This document shows, in pieces, positions 56,983 to 64,000 of a stretch of 64,000 nt of DNA; the first letter of the stretch is position 1, and each line of letters begins with the position of its first letter. Under the pieces are notes generated by a model. The model was given only the letters and a program-made list of their open reading frames with translations. It did no database searches and was not told where the DNA came from. The DNA lies in NCBI RefSeq assembly GCF_031085175.1, contig NZ_JAVHUY010000003.1:186001-250000 (forward strand), written 5' to 3'. The DNA comes from Phytohabitans maris. GTDB lineage: Bacteria; Actinomycetota; Actinomycetes; Mycobacteriales; Micromonosporaceae. The translations under genes were made by a program, and so were the position numbers.

Positions 56983-58466
56983 GAAACACCTCCGTCGATC
57001 GGGTACAGCGGCCGGGGCGCGTGCTGGAAGTCGAGGTAGTCCAGGCGCGGGGTGCTCGCGCCGGGCAGGTCGAGCAGGATCGCCTCGCTGTAGCCGCCGC
57101 CGTAGCCGGCCCGGTAGAGGGTGGCCGAGCGGACCAGGACGGCGTCGGCGCCGGCGGGGTCGAGGCCGGCGTGCCGGTACGCCGCCGGGTCGAACGTCGG
57201 CGCCGGCCGCTCGGTGAGCAGCACGGTCAGCCCGGTGCCGGTGTCCAGTGTGGACCATCGCCCCATCCCGACCGCCTGCCCGGTCATCGCCGAGCCGGTG
57301 AGGGTAACCGGATCGGCGCCGAGCCGGGTGACCGTGCCGGTGACCCGTACCGGCGCGGACCAGCGGGGGTCCACTGTGGCGCCGACCATCGTCTCGACGG
57401 TGCCGCCGGCGCCGGCCGCGTGGCAGGCGGCGACGGCCGGGGCGTCCACGACGGTGGCGTACGACCGGATCCGCCCGGCGCGCTCCAGGAGGGCGGCGAT
57501 GACCGTGGCGCTGTCGGCGGCGGCGCCGGCGGTCGGCGAGTCGGCGGACTGCACGAGCAGCACCGGGCCGCGGCCGGTGCCGGCCCGGACCGAGGCGACC
57601 GCGGCGGGCACCGGCACCGGGTGCACCGCGAACTCGCCGCGCCGCTCCCACGCCGCGGCGGCGACGGCGTCCGCGACCGCCTGGGCGGCGGAGGCGTCGC
57701 CGGAATGGGTGACGGTCACGCCGAAGCCGAGCTCGGGCACGTCCAGCCAGGGCTGCACGGGAAAGAGCGAGACGTCGAGGATCGGCCCGCCGGTCGCGTC
57801 GTCGGCGAGGCGGCGCAGGAGGGCCATCGGCGGGTCGGCGACCGCCTGGGACTCGGCCGGCACCAGCATCGGCCGCTTCGCCAGCACGGTACCGGGGCGC
57901 GGCCCCTCGCCCAGCGCCCGCAGCGCGATCCGGGCGCCGCGCCGGCCGGTGTCGCCCTGGTCGACGTGGGGATAGGTGCGGAACCCGACCAGCGCGTCGA
58001 CCTGGCCGACCAGCCGCGCGGTGACGTTCGCGTGCAGGTCGTGGGTGACGACCAGCGGCGTGCCCGGCCGCAGCACCGCCCAGGCGGCCTCGACCAGGGC
58101 GGCGTCCGCGGCCGGCTCACCCTCCGCGGTCAGGGCGCCGTGCAGGCAGAGCACGAGGGCGTCCAGCGGCCCGGCGGCGACCAGCCCGTCGAAGAGCAGA
58201 CCGCGCAGGTACGCGAACGCGTGGCTGTCCAGCACCCCGCCGGACATCGCCCAGGCGCGGACCACCGGTACCGCCCCGGCGCCGCCGGCCGCGATCTCGG
58301 CGAGCGCGCCGGCGATCTCGGTGTTGGTGCCGGCGGAGCGCTCGGCGGCCTCCGCGCCGACCCAGAGCCCCTGCGCCGTGAAGTCGTCCAGTGTGGAGGG
58401 TCGAGCGGCGAACGTGTTGGTCTCCTGGATGACGCTGGCGACCGCGACCCGTGGCTGTGCGGCCAT
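56979..58466 (-). CDS. M81 family (MlrC-like) protein
   Basis: This 495-residue protein belongs to the M81/MlrC family: N-terminal IQETNTFAARPST, LCLHGALTAEG, VVTHDLHANVTARLV, GFRTYPHVDQGDTG, and the second domain QSADSPTAGAAADSATVI. MlrC acts in linear microcystin breakdown, but most homologues lie in small-molecule catabolic operons and have unknown substrates. A metal-dependent amide, lactam or lactone hydrolase is plausible. The visible His/Asp residues of THDLH and PHVDQGD would supply metal ligands. Start ATG 58466 shares a base with the upstream stop. Confidence 0.88.
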   Translation of the reverse strand: MAAQPRVAVASVIQETNTFAARPSTLDDFTAQGLWVGAEAAERSAGTNTEIAGALAEIAAGGAGAVPVVRAWAMSGGVLDSHAFAYLRGLLFDGLVAAGPLDALVLCLHGALTAEGEPAADAALVEAAWAVLRPGTPLVVTHDLHANVTARLVGQVDALVGFRTYPHVDQGDTGRRGARIALRALGEGPRPGTVLAKRPMLVPAESQAVADPPMALLRRLADDATGGPILDVSLFPVQPWLDVPELGFGVTVTHSGDASAAQAVADAVAAAAWERRGEFAVHPVPVPAAVASVRAGTGRGPVLLVQSADSPTAGAAADSATVIAALLERAGRIRSYATVVDAPAVAACHAAGAGGTVETMVGATVDPRWSAPVRVTGTVTRLGADPVTLTGSAMTGQAVGMGRWSTLDTGTGLTVLLTERPAPTFDPAAYRHAGLDPAGADAVLVRSATLYRAGYGGGYSEAILLDLPGASTPRLDYLDFQHAPRPLYPIDGGVS

Positions 58467-59236
58467 CAGTGCATCACCCATCCGCCGTCGACGACCAGCA
58501 GCTGCCCGGTGACGAACGAGGCGTCCGGGCCGAGCAGGAAGCTGGTGGCGGCGGCGACGTCGTCCGGTTCGCCGCGGCGGCGCAGCGACTGCAGGGCGGC
58601 CATCGTCGCGGCCAGCTCGTCCGGGTCGCCGTAGACCGCCTCGTCCGGGGTGCGGATGGCGCCGGGGGCGATCGCGTTGACCCGTACCCCGTCCGGGCCG
58701 ACCTCGCGGGCCAGCGCCCGGGTGAAGCCGACGAGGGCGGCCTTGGAGGTGACGTAGTGCAGGTTGCCGGTCCGCCCGAGCAGCGGCGTGACCGACGACA
58801 TCACCACCACCGCGCCGTGCTCGGCGGCGGCCAGGTCCGGGTACGCCGACTGGACGCAGAGGAAGCTGCCGGTGACGTTGACCGCCAGGACCCGCTGCCA
58901 GTCGGCCGCGGTGAGCGTGTGCCACGGCCGCTGCGCGGCGACCGAGGTGGCGGCGTTGCAGACCAGCGCGGTGACCGGGCCCAGCCGGTCGCGTACCGCC
59001 TCGACCATCGCGGCGACCTGGTCCGGTTCACCGATGTCCGCCTGGACCGCCGCGGCCCGCCCGCCGGCGGCGGTGATCCCCTCGACGATGCGGTCCGCCT
59101 CCGGGCGTTCGCCGGGCAGGTGGTTGACCGCGACCGCGGCGCCGTCCGCGGCCAGCCGGGCGGCCACCCGGCGGCCGATGCCGCCGGTGGCGCCGGTGAC
59201 CAGCGCGACCCGGCCGGCCAGGTGCGGGGTGGCCAT
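58466..59236 (-). CDS. SDR-family oxidoreductase
   Basis: This 256-residue SDR has VTGATGGIG near residue 14, VCNAATSVA, Ser in MSSVTPLL and catalytic Y-V-T-S-K, ending in VVDGGWVMH. It overlaps both neighbours by one base (TGATG). Sugar-acid or polyol oxidoreductase activity fits the operon. Confidence 0.91.
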   Translation of the reverse strand: MATPHLAGRVALVTGATGGIGRRVAARLAADGAAVAVNHLPGERPEADRIVEGITAAGGRAAAVQADIGEPDQVAAMVEAVRDRLGPVTALVCNAATSVAAQRPWHTLTAADWQRVLAVNVTGSFLCVQSAYPDLAAAEHGAVVVMSSVTPLLGRTGNLHYVTSKAALVGFTRALAREVGPDGVRVNAIAPGAIRTPDEAVYGDPDELAATMAALQSLRRRGEPDDVAAATSFLLGPDASFVTGQLLVVDGGWVMH

Positions 59237-60444
59237 CAGAACCTCGGGAACGTCGCCCGGAAGCCGGCCCGCGCCGCGTCGGCGAACTCGCTGCCCTCGC
59301 CGACCCTGCGGTGGTGGTCGGCGTAGAACCGCAGCTTGTCCTGGTCGATCTCGACGCCGAGGCCGGGCCCGGCCGGCACGTCCAGGCAGCCGTCGCGAAA
59401 CGTGAACGGCGTGGTGATGATGTCGTCGGCCTGCTCCGGCAGGTGCGAGTCGGCGGTGTGGCTGAGCATCGTCTCGGCGGAGGCGAGGTGCAGCACGGCG
59501 GCGGTGGAGATGCCCAGCTCCCGGTCGCTGTGCATGCCGAGGCCCAGGTTGAAGGTCTCGCAGATCTTGGCGAGCTGGAGCACGGCCGAGGGGCCGCCCC
59601 AGAAGTGCACGTCGCCGAGGATGACGTCGACGGCCCGCTGCCGCACCGCGAGGGGGATCTGCTCGAACGCGACGCAGCACATGTTGGTGGCCAGCGGCAC
59701 CGGGGTCCGTTCGCGGACCAGCGACATGCCCTCGATGCCCCAGGTCGGGTCCTCGCAAAACTCCAGGCCGTAGTCGTTGACCGCGTGCAGCACCCGGATG
59801 CTGGTCTCCACCGACCAGACGCCGTTGGGGTCGATCCGCAGGTAGCGCAGCCGGTCGCCGAGCCGCTCGCGGATCAGCCGGACGCTGGCGATCTCCTTCT
59901 CCGGCGGCAGTACCCCGTTCTTGAACTTCACGTCCCGGAAGCCGTGCGTCTCGAAGAGCTCCTGCGCGTGGTCCGCGGCGTCCTCGACGGTGTCGCCGCG
60001 GCCGATCTCGGTCATCGACTCGTACCGGTAGAAGACGTAGGCGGCGAACTCCACCCGCTCGGTGGCGATACCGCCCCACAGGTCGCCGCAGCGCTTGCCG
60101 AGCGCCTTGCCGACCAGGTCCCAGCAGGCCATCTCGACGGCCGCGCCGGCGAGCTTGGCGGCGCCGACGAGGGCGAGCTGCTCGCTGGTCATCCGGAACA
60201 CGGCGAAGCGCCGGGCGACCCGGCCGACCTCGGTGGGGTCGAGCCCGATGTAGAGGTCCCGGTGCAGGTGCAGCGCCTGGACGACCTCGTCGCCGCCCCG
60301 GGTCTCGCCGATCCCGACCAGCCCCTCGTCGGTGACCAGCTCGACGATCGTGCGGGTGGTGGCGACCTCCACCCCGAACGACCAGCGCAGCGGGCGGCGC
60401 AGCGGTACCGTCACCGCGGTCGCCCGGATGTCGACGATCTTCAT
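59236..60444 (-). CDS. Mandelate racemase/glucarate dehydratase-like enolase-superfamily enzyme
   Basis: This 402-residue enolase-superfamily protein has a C-terminal barrel with Lys173-x-Lys175 (KFKNG), metal ligand Asp205 in RIDPNGVW and Glu231 in CEDPTW, a TNMCC segment, and GMHSDRELGIS with the catalytic histidine. This set of residues suits a sugar-acid dehydratase of the glucarate or related groups. Mg2+-assisted removal of water from an aldonate/aldarate is expected. ATG 60444 has GAGGGGAAG upstream. Substrate cannot be told. Confidence 0.88.
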   Translation of the reverse strand: MKIVDIRATAVTVPLRRPLRWSFGVEVATTRTIVELVTDEGLVGIGETRGGDEVVQALHLHRDLYIGLDPTEVGRVARRFAVFRMTSEQLALVGAAKLAGAAVEMACWDLVGKALGKRCGDLWGGIATERVEFAAYVFYRYESMTEIGRGDTVEDAADHAQELFETHGFRDVKFKNGVLPPEKEIASVRLIRERLGDRLRYLRIDPNGVWSVETSIRVLHAVNDYGLEFCEDPTWGIEGMSLVRERTPVPLATNMCCVAFEQIPLAVRQRAVDVILGDVHFWGGPSAVLQLAKICETFNLGLGMHSDRELGISTAAVLHLASAETMLSHTADSHLPEQADDIITTPFTFRDGCLDVPAGPGLGVEIDQDKLRFYADHHRRVGEGSEFADAARAGFRATFPRF

Positions 60445-60446
60445 GG

Positions 60447-61724
60447 TCACTTCCCCTCGGCGAGCGCGGCGCGCACCGCGGCGAGCGTCTCGTCGACGTG
60501 CCGGTCCTCGTGCGCGGTGGAGACGAACCAGGTGCCCCGGGGCAGGATCCGTACCCCGTGCTCCAGCAGCCGGGCGGCGAACTGGGCGTACCCGGCGCGG
60601 TCGGCGCGGAGCGCCTCCCGGTAGTCGCGCGGCTGGCCGGTGTCGAACCGCACCTGGAACACCGCCGGGAAGCCGACGATCTGGGCCTCCACCCCGGCGT
60701 CGGCGAACTCCTTGCGCAGCCCCTCCATCAGCCGCGTCCCGGTGGCGCCGACCCGCCGGTGCGGCTCGCCGCCGGCGATCTCGGTGAGCGTGGCCAGGGT
60801 GGCGGCCATCGCGACCGACTGGGTGTTGTACGTGCCGCCGTGCAGCACCGGCCCGGCCAGCACGCTCATCGGCTCCCGCCGGCCGACCAGGGCGGCGACC
60901 GGGAACCCGTTGGCGAGGGCCTTGCCGAGGACGGTGAGGTCGGGTGTGACCCCGTACAGCTGCTGGGCGCCGCCGGGCGCGACCCGGAAGCCGGTGATCA
61001 CCTCGTCGAAGACGAGCAGCGTACCGGTGGCGTCGCAGGCCGCCCGGACCGCTTCGAGGTATCCGGGGCGGGGCAGGATGCCGGCGTTGTTGAACATCAC
61101 CGGTTCCATGATCACCGCCGCGACGTCGCCGGCGGCCAGGCGCGCCGCGAGGGGTTCCGGCGTGTTCCAGGGGAGCACCTCGATGTCGGTGGCCGGCTGC
61201 TGGCCGGCGGAGCCGGGCACGGGTACCGGCGCCTCGGCCGGGCCGGCCTCCTCCAGCGGCGGGGAGACGCTCCACAGCACGTTGTCGAACCAGCCGTGGT
61301 AGTGCCCCTCGAACTTGACCACTGTGGAGCGTCCGGTGACCGCCCGGGCGACCCGGAACGCGGCCTGCACCGCCTCGCTGCCGGAGACCGAGAACCGGAC
61401 CAGCTCGGCGGAGGGTACGAGGTCGGCCAGCAGCCGCGCAGCGGCGTACTCGAGCTCGGTCTGCCCGGCCACCAGGATGCTCCGGTCGAGCTGCGCGCGG
61501 GCCGCCTCGACCACCGGGGCCGGGCGGTGGCCGAGCAGCATCGGCCCCATGCCGAGGAAGTAGTCGATGAGGCGGTTGCCGTCCAGGTCGGTCAGGATCG
61601 GGCCGTCCGCGGCGGTGAAGACCAGCGGATGCGGTGCGATCCCCAGCCGGAAGGCGCTGTTGACGCCGCCGGCGACCAGCGCGGAGGCTTCCTCGATCCG
61701 TTGTCGCGAGGCGTGGAATGGCAT
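60447..61724 (-). CDS. Class III aminotransferase, glutamate-1-semialdehyde aminomutase-like
   Basis: This 425-residue PLP enzyme has VSGSEAVQAAFRVARAVTG, the EGHYHGW segment, LVFDEVITGFR and Lys268 in VLGKALANGFP as Schiff-base lysine. It resembles glutamate-1-semialdehyde 2,1-aminomutase but its location in a catabolic operon argues for an amino transfer or aminomutase step on an amino sugar or amino acid. ATG 61724 has AAGGAG seven bases upstream. About 65 bases separate it from the SDR gene upstream; no other feature lies there. Confidence 0.9.
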   Translation of the reverse strand: MPFHASRQRIEEASALVAGGVNSAFRLGIAPHPLVFTAADGPILTDLDGNRLIDYFLGMGPMLLGHRPAPVVEAARAQLDRSILVAGQTELEYAAARLLADLVPSAELVRFSVSGSEAVQAAFRVARAVTGRSTVVKFEGHYHGWFDNVLWSVSPPLEEAGPAEAPVPVPGSAGQQPATDIEVLPWNTPEPLAARLAAGDVAAVIMEPVMFNNAGILPRPGYLEAVRAACDATGTLLVFDEVITGFRVAPGGAQQLYGVTPDLTVLGKALANGFPVAALVGRREPMSVLAGPVLHGGTYNTQSVAMAATLATLTEIAGGEPHRRVGATGTRLMEGLRKEFADAGVEAQIVGFPAVFQVRFDTGQPRDYREALRADRAGYAQFAARLLEHGVRILPRGTWFVSTAHEDRHVDETLAAVRAALAEGK

Positions 61725-61790
61725 TGTGCTGCTCCTTGGCGGCGGTGGGGGCACCGAAGGGACGGTCCGGTCGGCGATGGGCGGTTCAGG

Positions 61791-62564
61791 TCACCAGACC
61801 GTCCAGCCGCCGTCGACCACGAGGCTGTGGCCGGTGACGAACGAGGACGCCGGCGCGGCCAGGAACAGCACCGCCGAGCGGAGCTCCCGGTCGGTGCCGA
61901 GCCGGCGCATGGGGGTGCCCTCCTCCAGCGCGGCGATCACCTCCGGGCGGAGCGCGTCGTCGTTGGCGGGGCTGGGGAACATGCCCGGGCAGAGCGCGTT
62001 GACGGTCACGCCGGTCGGTCCCACCTGGGCGGCCAGGAAGCGGGTCAACCCGACGAGGGCGTGCTTGCTGGCGAAGTACGAGGCGATGTCGAGGTCGATG
62101 CCGGGGTAGCGGGAGGCGTCGCCGCCGACCACCCCGTACACCGAGGCGACGTTGATGACCCGGCCCCAGCCCCGCTCGATCATGCCCGGGACGAAGCGCT
62201 GGAACAGCCAGAACGGCGCTTCCACGTTCAGCGTCATGATCCAGCGCCAGTCCTCGGAGCGGGCCTGCGGCCAGGGCGCCCGGTGGGCCAGGCCGGCGTT
62301 GTTGACCAGTACGTCGATCTCGCCGGCGGCGGCGACCAGCACGTCGATCTCGGCCGGCTCGGTCACGTCGGCGCGGACCGGTACCACCGTGCCGCGGGCG
62401 GCCAGCTCGGCGGCGGTACGCTCCAGCGGCTCCGGCCGCCGCCCGCAGATCACCACCTCCGCGCCGGCGTCCACGAACGCCTCGGTCATCTGCCGGCCCA
62501 GGCCGTCGCCGCCACCGGTGACCAGGACCCGGCGCCCGGTGAGGTCGAAGTCGTCCACGGTCAC
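61791..62564 (-). CDS. SDR-family oxidoreductase
   Basis: This 257-residue SDR has VTGGGDGLG near residue 15, LVNNAGLAHR, an extended region YGVVGGDASRYPGIDLDIAS and catalytic Y-F-A-S-K, ending in VVDGGWTVW. It is close in length and motif to gluconate 5-dehydrogenase-like SDRs. GTG 62564 (alternative GTG 62558) starts one base after the ABC protein stop, with AAGGAC upstream. Confidence 0.9.
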   Translation of the reverse strand: MTVDDFDLTGRRVLVTGGGDGLGRQMTEAFVDAGAEVVICGRRPEPLERTAAELAARGTVVPVRADVTEPAEIDVLVAAAGEIDVLVNNAGLAHRAPWPQARSEDWRWIMTLNVEAPFWLFQRFVPGMIERGWGRVINVASVYGVVGGDASRYPGIDLDIASYFASKHALVGLTRFLAAQVGPTGVTVNALCPGMFPSPANDDALRPEVIAALEEGTPMRRLGTDRELRSAVLFLAAPASSFVTGHSLVVDGGWTVW

Positions 62565-62565
62565 C

Positions 62566-64000
62566 TCAGTGTCCTTTCAGTACGGTGGTTCCGGACTCGG
62601 CCGCGTCGAGCGTGGCCTCGTCCCCGGCCGGCCCGTCCGGGCCGTCGACCGTCTCCAGTCCGGCCATCAGGTGCAGCAGCCGGGTGTGGGTCACCCGCTC
62701 GATCGTGTCGTCGTAGACCACCCGGCCCAGGCGCAGCACCACGACCCGGTCGGCGACGGCGAAGACCGTCCGGATGTCGTGGCTGATGAGGATCACGCCG
62801 GCGCCGTTGTCCGCGGCCTGGCGGGCGATCCGCAGCACGTTGCGGGTCTGGGTGACGCCGAGCGCCGCGGTCGGCTCGTCCAGGATGATCAGCTTGACGC
62901 CCTCCTTCATCGCCCGGGCGATCGCCACCGACTGGCGCTGGCCGCCGGAGAGCCGGCCGACCGAGCGGTTGAGGTCGGTCAGCGTGATGCCGAGCGAGGC
63001 GAGCCGCTCGCGGGTGCGAGCCAGGGCGGCGCCGTCGTCCCGTACCGGGATGAAGCCGAACAGCCGGCGGCGCGGCTCGTCGCCGAGGACCAGGTTGTGC
63101 GCCACCCCGAGGTTGGGGCAGACGGCGAGGTCCTGGTGCACGGTCTCGATGCCGGCGCGGCGGGCGTCGATCGGGCCGCCGAAGTCCACCGGCGCGCCGC
63201 CCAGCTCGATCCGGCCGGCGTCCGGGCGGTGCACCCCGGAGATCAGCTTGATCAGCGTGGACTTGCCGGCGCCGTTGTCGCCGACCAGGCAGACCACCTC
63301 CCCGGCGCGGACCGAGAACGTGCCGTCGCGCAGCGCGAAGACCGGACCGAACCGGCGGGCCAGCCCCTCGACCCGCAGCACCACCGGGCCCGGCTGGTGG
63401 CCGGTCTCCCGGTCCAGGCCGTACTCCTGCGCCGCGGACGCCCCAGCGCCCGGCGGTGCCCCCGGCGTCGGGTCCGGCTCGGCCGGTGCCTCACGGCGCA
63501 CCGAGCGGGCCCGCCGGTGCTCGGCGATCTGGTCGGCGCCGAGGGCCAGCAGCAGTACCAGGCCCTTGCTGATCTGCTGCCACCAGTCCTCCAGGCCGGC
63601 GAAGATGAGCCCGGAGCTGAGTACGCCGATCGTGGCCACGCCGACGAAGACGCCGGCCGGGTGGCCGCTGCCGCCGGCGAACCCGACGCCGCCGAGGATC
63701 ACCGCGGTGAGCACGTCGAGCTCGAACGAGGTGCCGATCTGTGGCGTGCCGCTGCCCAGCCGGGCCGTGGTGAGTACCGCCACGACACCCATCAGCAGGC
63801 CGTTGAGCACGTACAGCCGGACGATCACCCAGTCGACGTTGACGCCGGTGAGCCGGGCCGCCTGCGCGTTGCCGCCGATCGCGAAGAGCCGCAGGCCGCC
63901 CGGGGTACGCAGCAGCCAGAACCCGCCGAGCACGAAGAGCACCGCCGCGACGATCACCGGCAGCGGCACCTCGTTGATCCGGGCCCGGCCGAGGAAGATG
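62566..64000 (-). CDS. Sugar ABC transporter permease-ATPase fusion (partial)
   Basis: The reading frame is open to the window edge. Its first visible 150 or so residues form the C-terminal part of a ribose/fructose-type permease (FAIGGNAQAARLTGVNVD, LGSGTPQIGTSFELD, GGVGFAGGSGHPAG). After a linker rich in Pro, Ala and Glu comes a complete ATPase with VGDNGAGKST, RLSGGQRQS and LIILDEPTAALG, a single-domain FrcA-like module. Most transporters of this class keep the two functions in separate proteins. The N-terminal half of the permease and any binding protein lie outside. It likely imports the sugar degraded by the downstream genes. Confidence 0.9.
   Translation of the reverse strand, partial: IFLGRARINEVPLPVIVAAVLFVLGGFWLLRTPGGLRLFAIGGNAQAARLTGVNVDWVIVRLYVLNGLLMGVVAVLTTARLGSGTPQIGTSFELDVLTAVILGGVGFAGGSGHPAGVFVGVATIGVLSSGLIFAGLEDWWQQISKGLVLLLALGADQIAEHRRARSVRREAPAEPDPTPGAPPGAGASAAQEYGLDRETGHQPGPVVLRVEGLARRFGPVFALRDGTFSVRAGEVVCLVGDNGAGKSTLIKLISGVHRPDAGRIELGGAPVDFGGPIDARRAGIETVHQDLAVCPNLGVAHNLVLGDEPRRRLFGFIPVRDDGAALARTRERLASLGITLTDLNRSVGRLSGGQRQSVAIARAMKEGVKLIILDEPTAALGVTQTRNVLRIARQAADNGAGVILISHDIRTVFAVADRVVVLRLGRVVYDDTIERVTHTRLLHLMAGLETVDGPDGPAGDEATLDAAESGTTVLKGH

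Noticed and set aside
1-64000. tRNA, rRNA, CRISPR, insertion sequences, prophage, attachment sites or origin of replication.
   Set aside because: No cloverleaf-like, repeat-spacer, transposase, integrase or DnaA-box pattern was seen; the intergenic regions are short and accounted for.

Overview
The window looks like chromosomal DNA of a high-GC actinobacterium: composition well above 70% GC, many GTG and TTG starts, F420-dependent enzymes, and a KstR2-type steroid-catabolism regulon. A Micromonosporaceae-like host is plausible but is an inference. No rRNA, tRNA, CRISPR array, insertion sequence or phage gene was seen, and no gene-free stretch exceeds about 240 bp.

Layout. (1) 1-874: the last codons of an unknown gene, then a decayed sulfide-oxidation locus (sulfide:quinone oxidoreductase and DsrC/TusE remnants) behind a CsoR/CstR-like palindrome. 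(2) 889-10,324 (minus): a ten-gene operon with a complete Opp/Dpp-type ABC transporter, an F420-dependent LLM oxidoreductase, two SDRs and two NTF2-like proteins. (3) 10,563-50,567: a catabolic island of divergent operons. Its centre is an ipdA-ipdB-ipdC-ipdF-echA20 core (37,502-48,560), the genes that open rings C and D of the steroid nucleus in mycobacteria. Around it lie three heteromeric acyl-CoA dehydrogenase pairs, two split MaoC hydratases, FadA6-like and other thiolases, two acyl-CoA ligases, a KshA-like Rieske oxygenase, a P450 with its ferredoxin, an aldehyde dehydrogenase, several SDRs, and an APH-kinase/ACAD11-like dehydrogenase pair. (4) 50,606-52,078: an MFS exporter. (5) 52,096-64,000 (minus): a separate operon of at least 11 genes that looks like sugar, polyol or sugar-acid catabolism. 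It has a permease-ATPase fusion of the ribose/fructose class, a class III aminotransferase, an enolase-superfamily dehydratase, an M81 (MlrC-like) protein, a ManA-like isomerase, three zinc alcohol dehydrogenases and three SDRs.

Regulation ties regions 2 and 3 together. Eleven copies of a palindrome fitting AnCAAGnnCTTGnT, the motif known for KstR2, lie in the promoter regions of essentially every operon from 10.4 to 49.4 kb, including the Opp transporter. Two different KstR2-like TetR repressors (10,563 and 48,726) are encoded inside the regulon. The simplest reading is one large regulon for import, CoA activation and ring-opening degradation of a steroid-like or other polycyclic substrate. 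The Ipd/EchA20 core is standard. The transporter, the kinase/ACAD11 module, the P450/FadD-NTF2 branch and the second repressor are not part of the described mycobacterial HIP pathway and are the most interesting content here.

Most genes within each operon overlap by 1-4 nt (ATGA, GTGA or TGATG), so strong translational coupling is likely, and start codons were chosen mainly from these overlaps and Shine-Dalgarno sequences.
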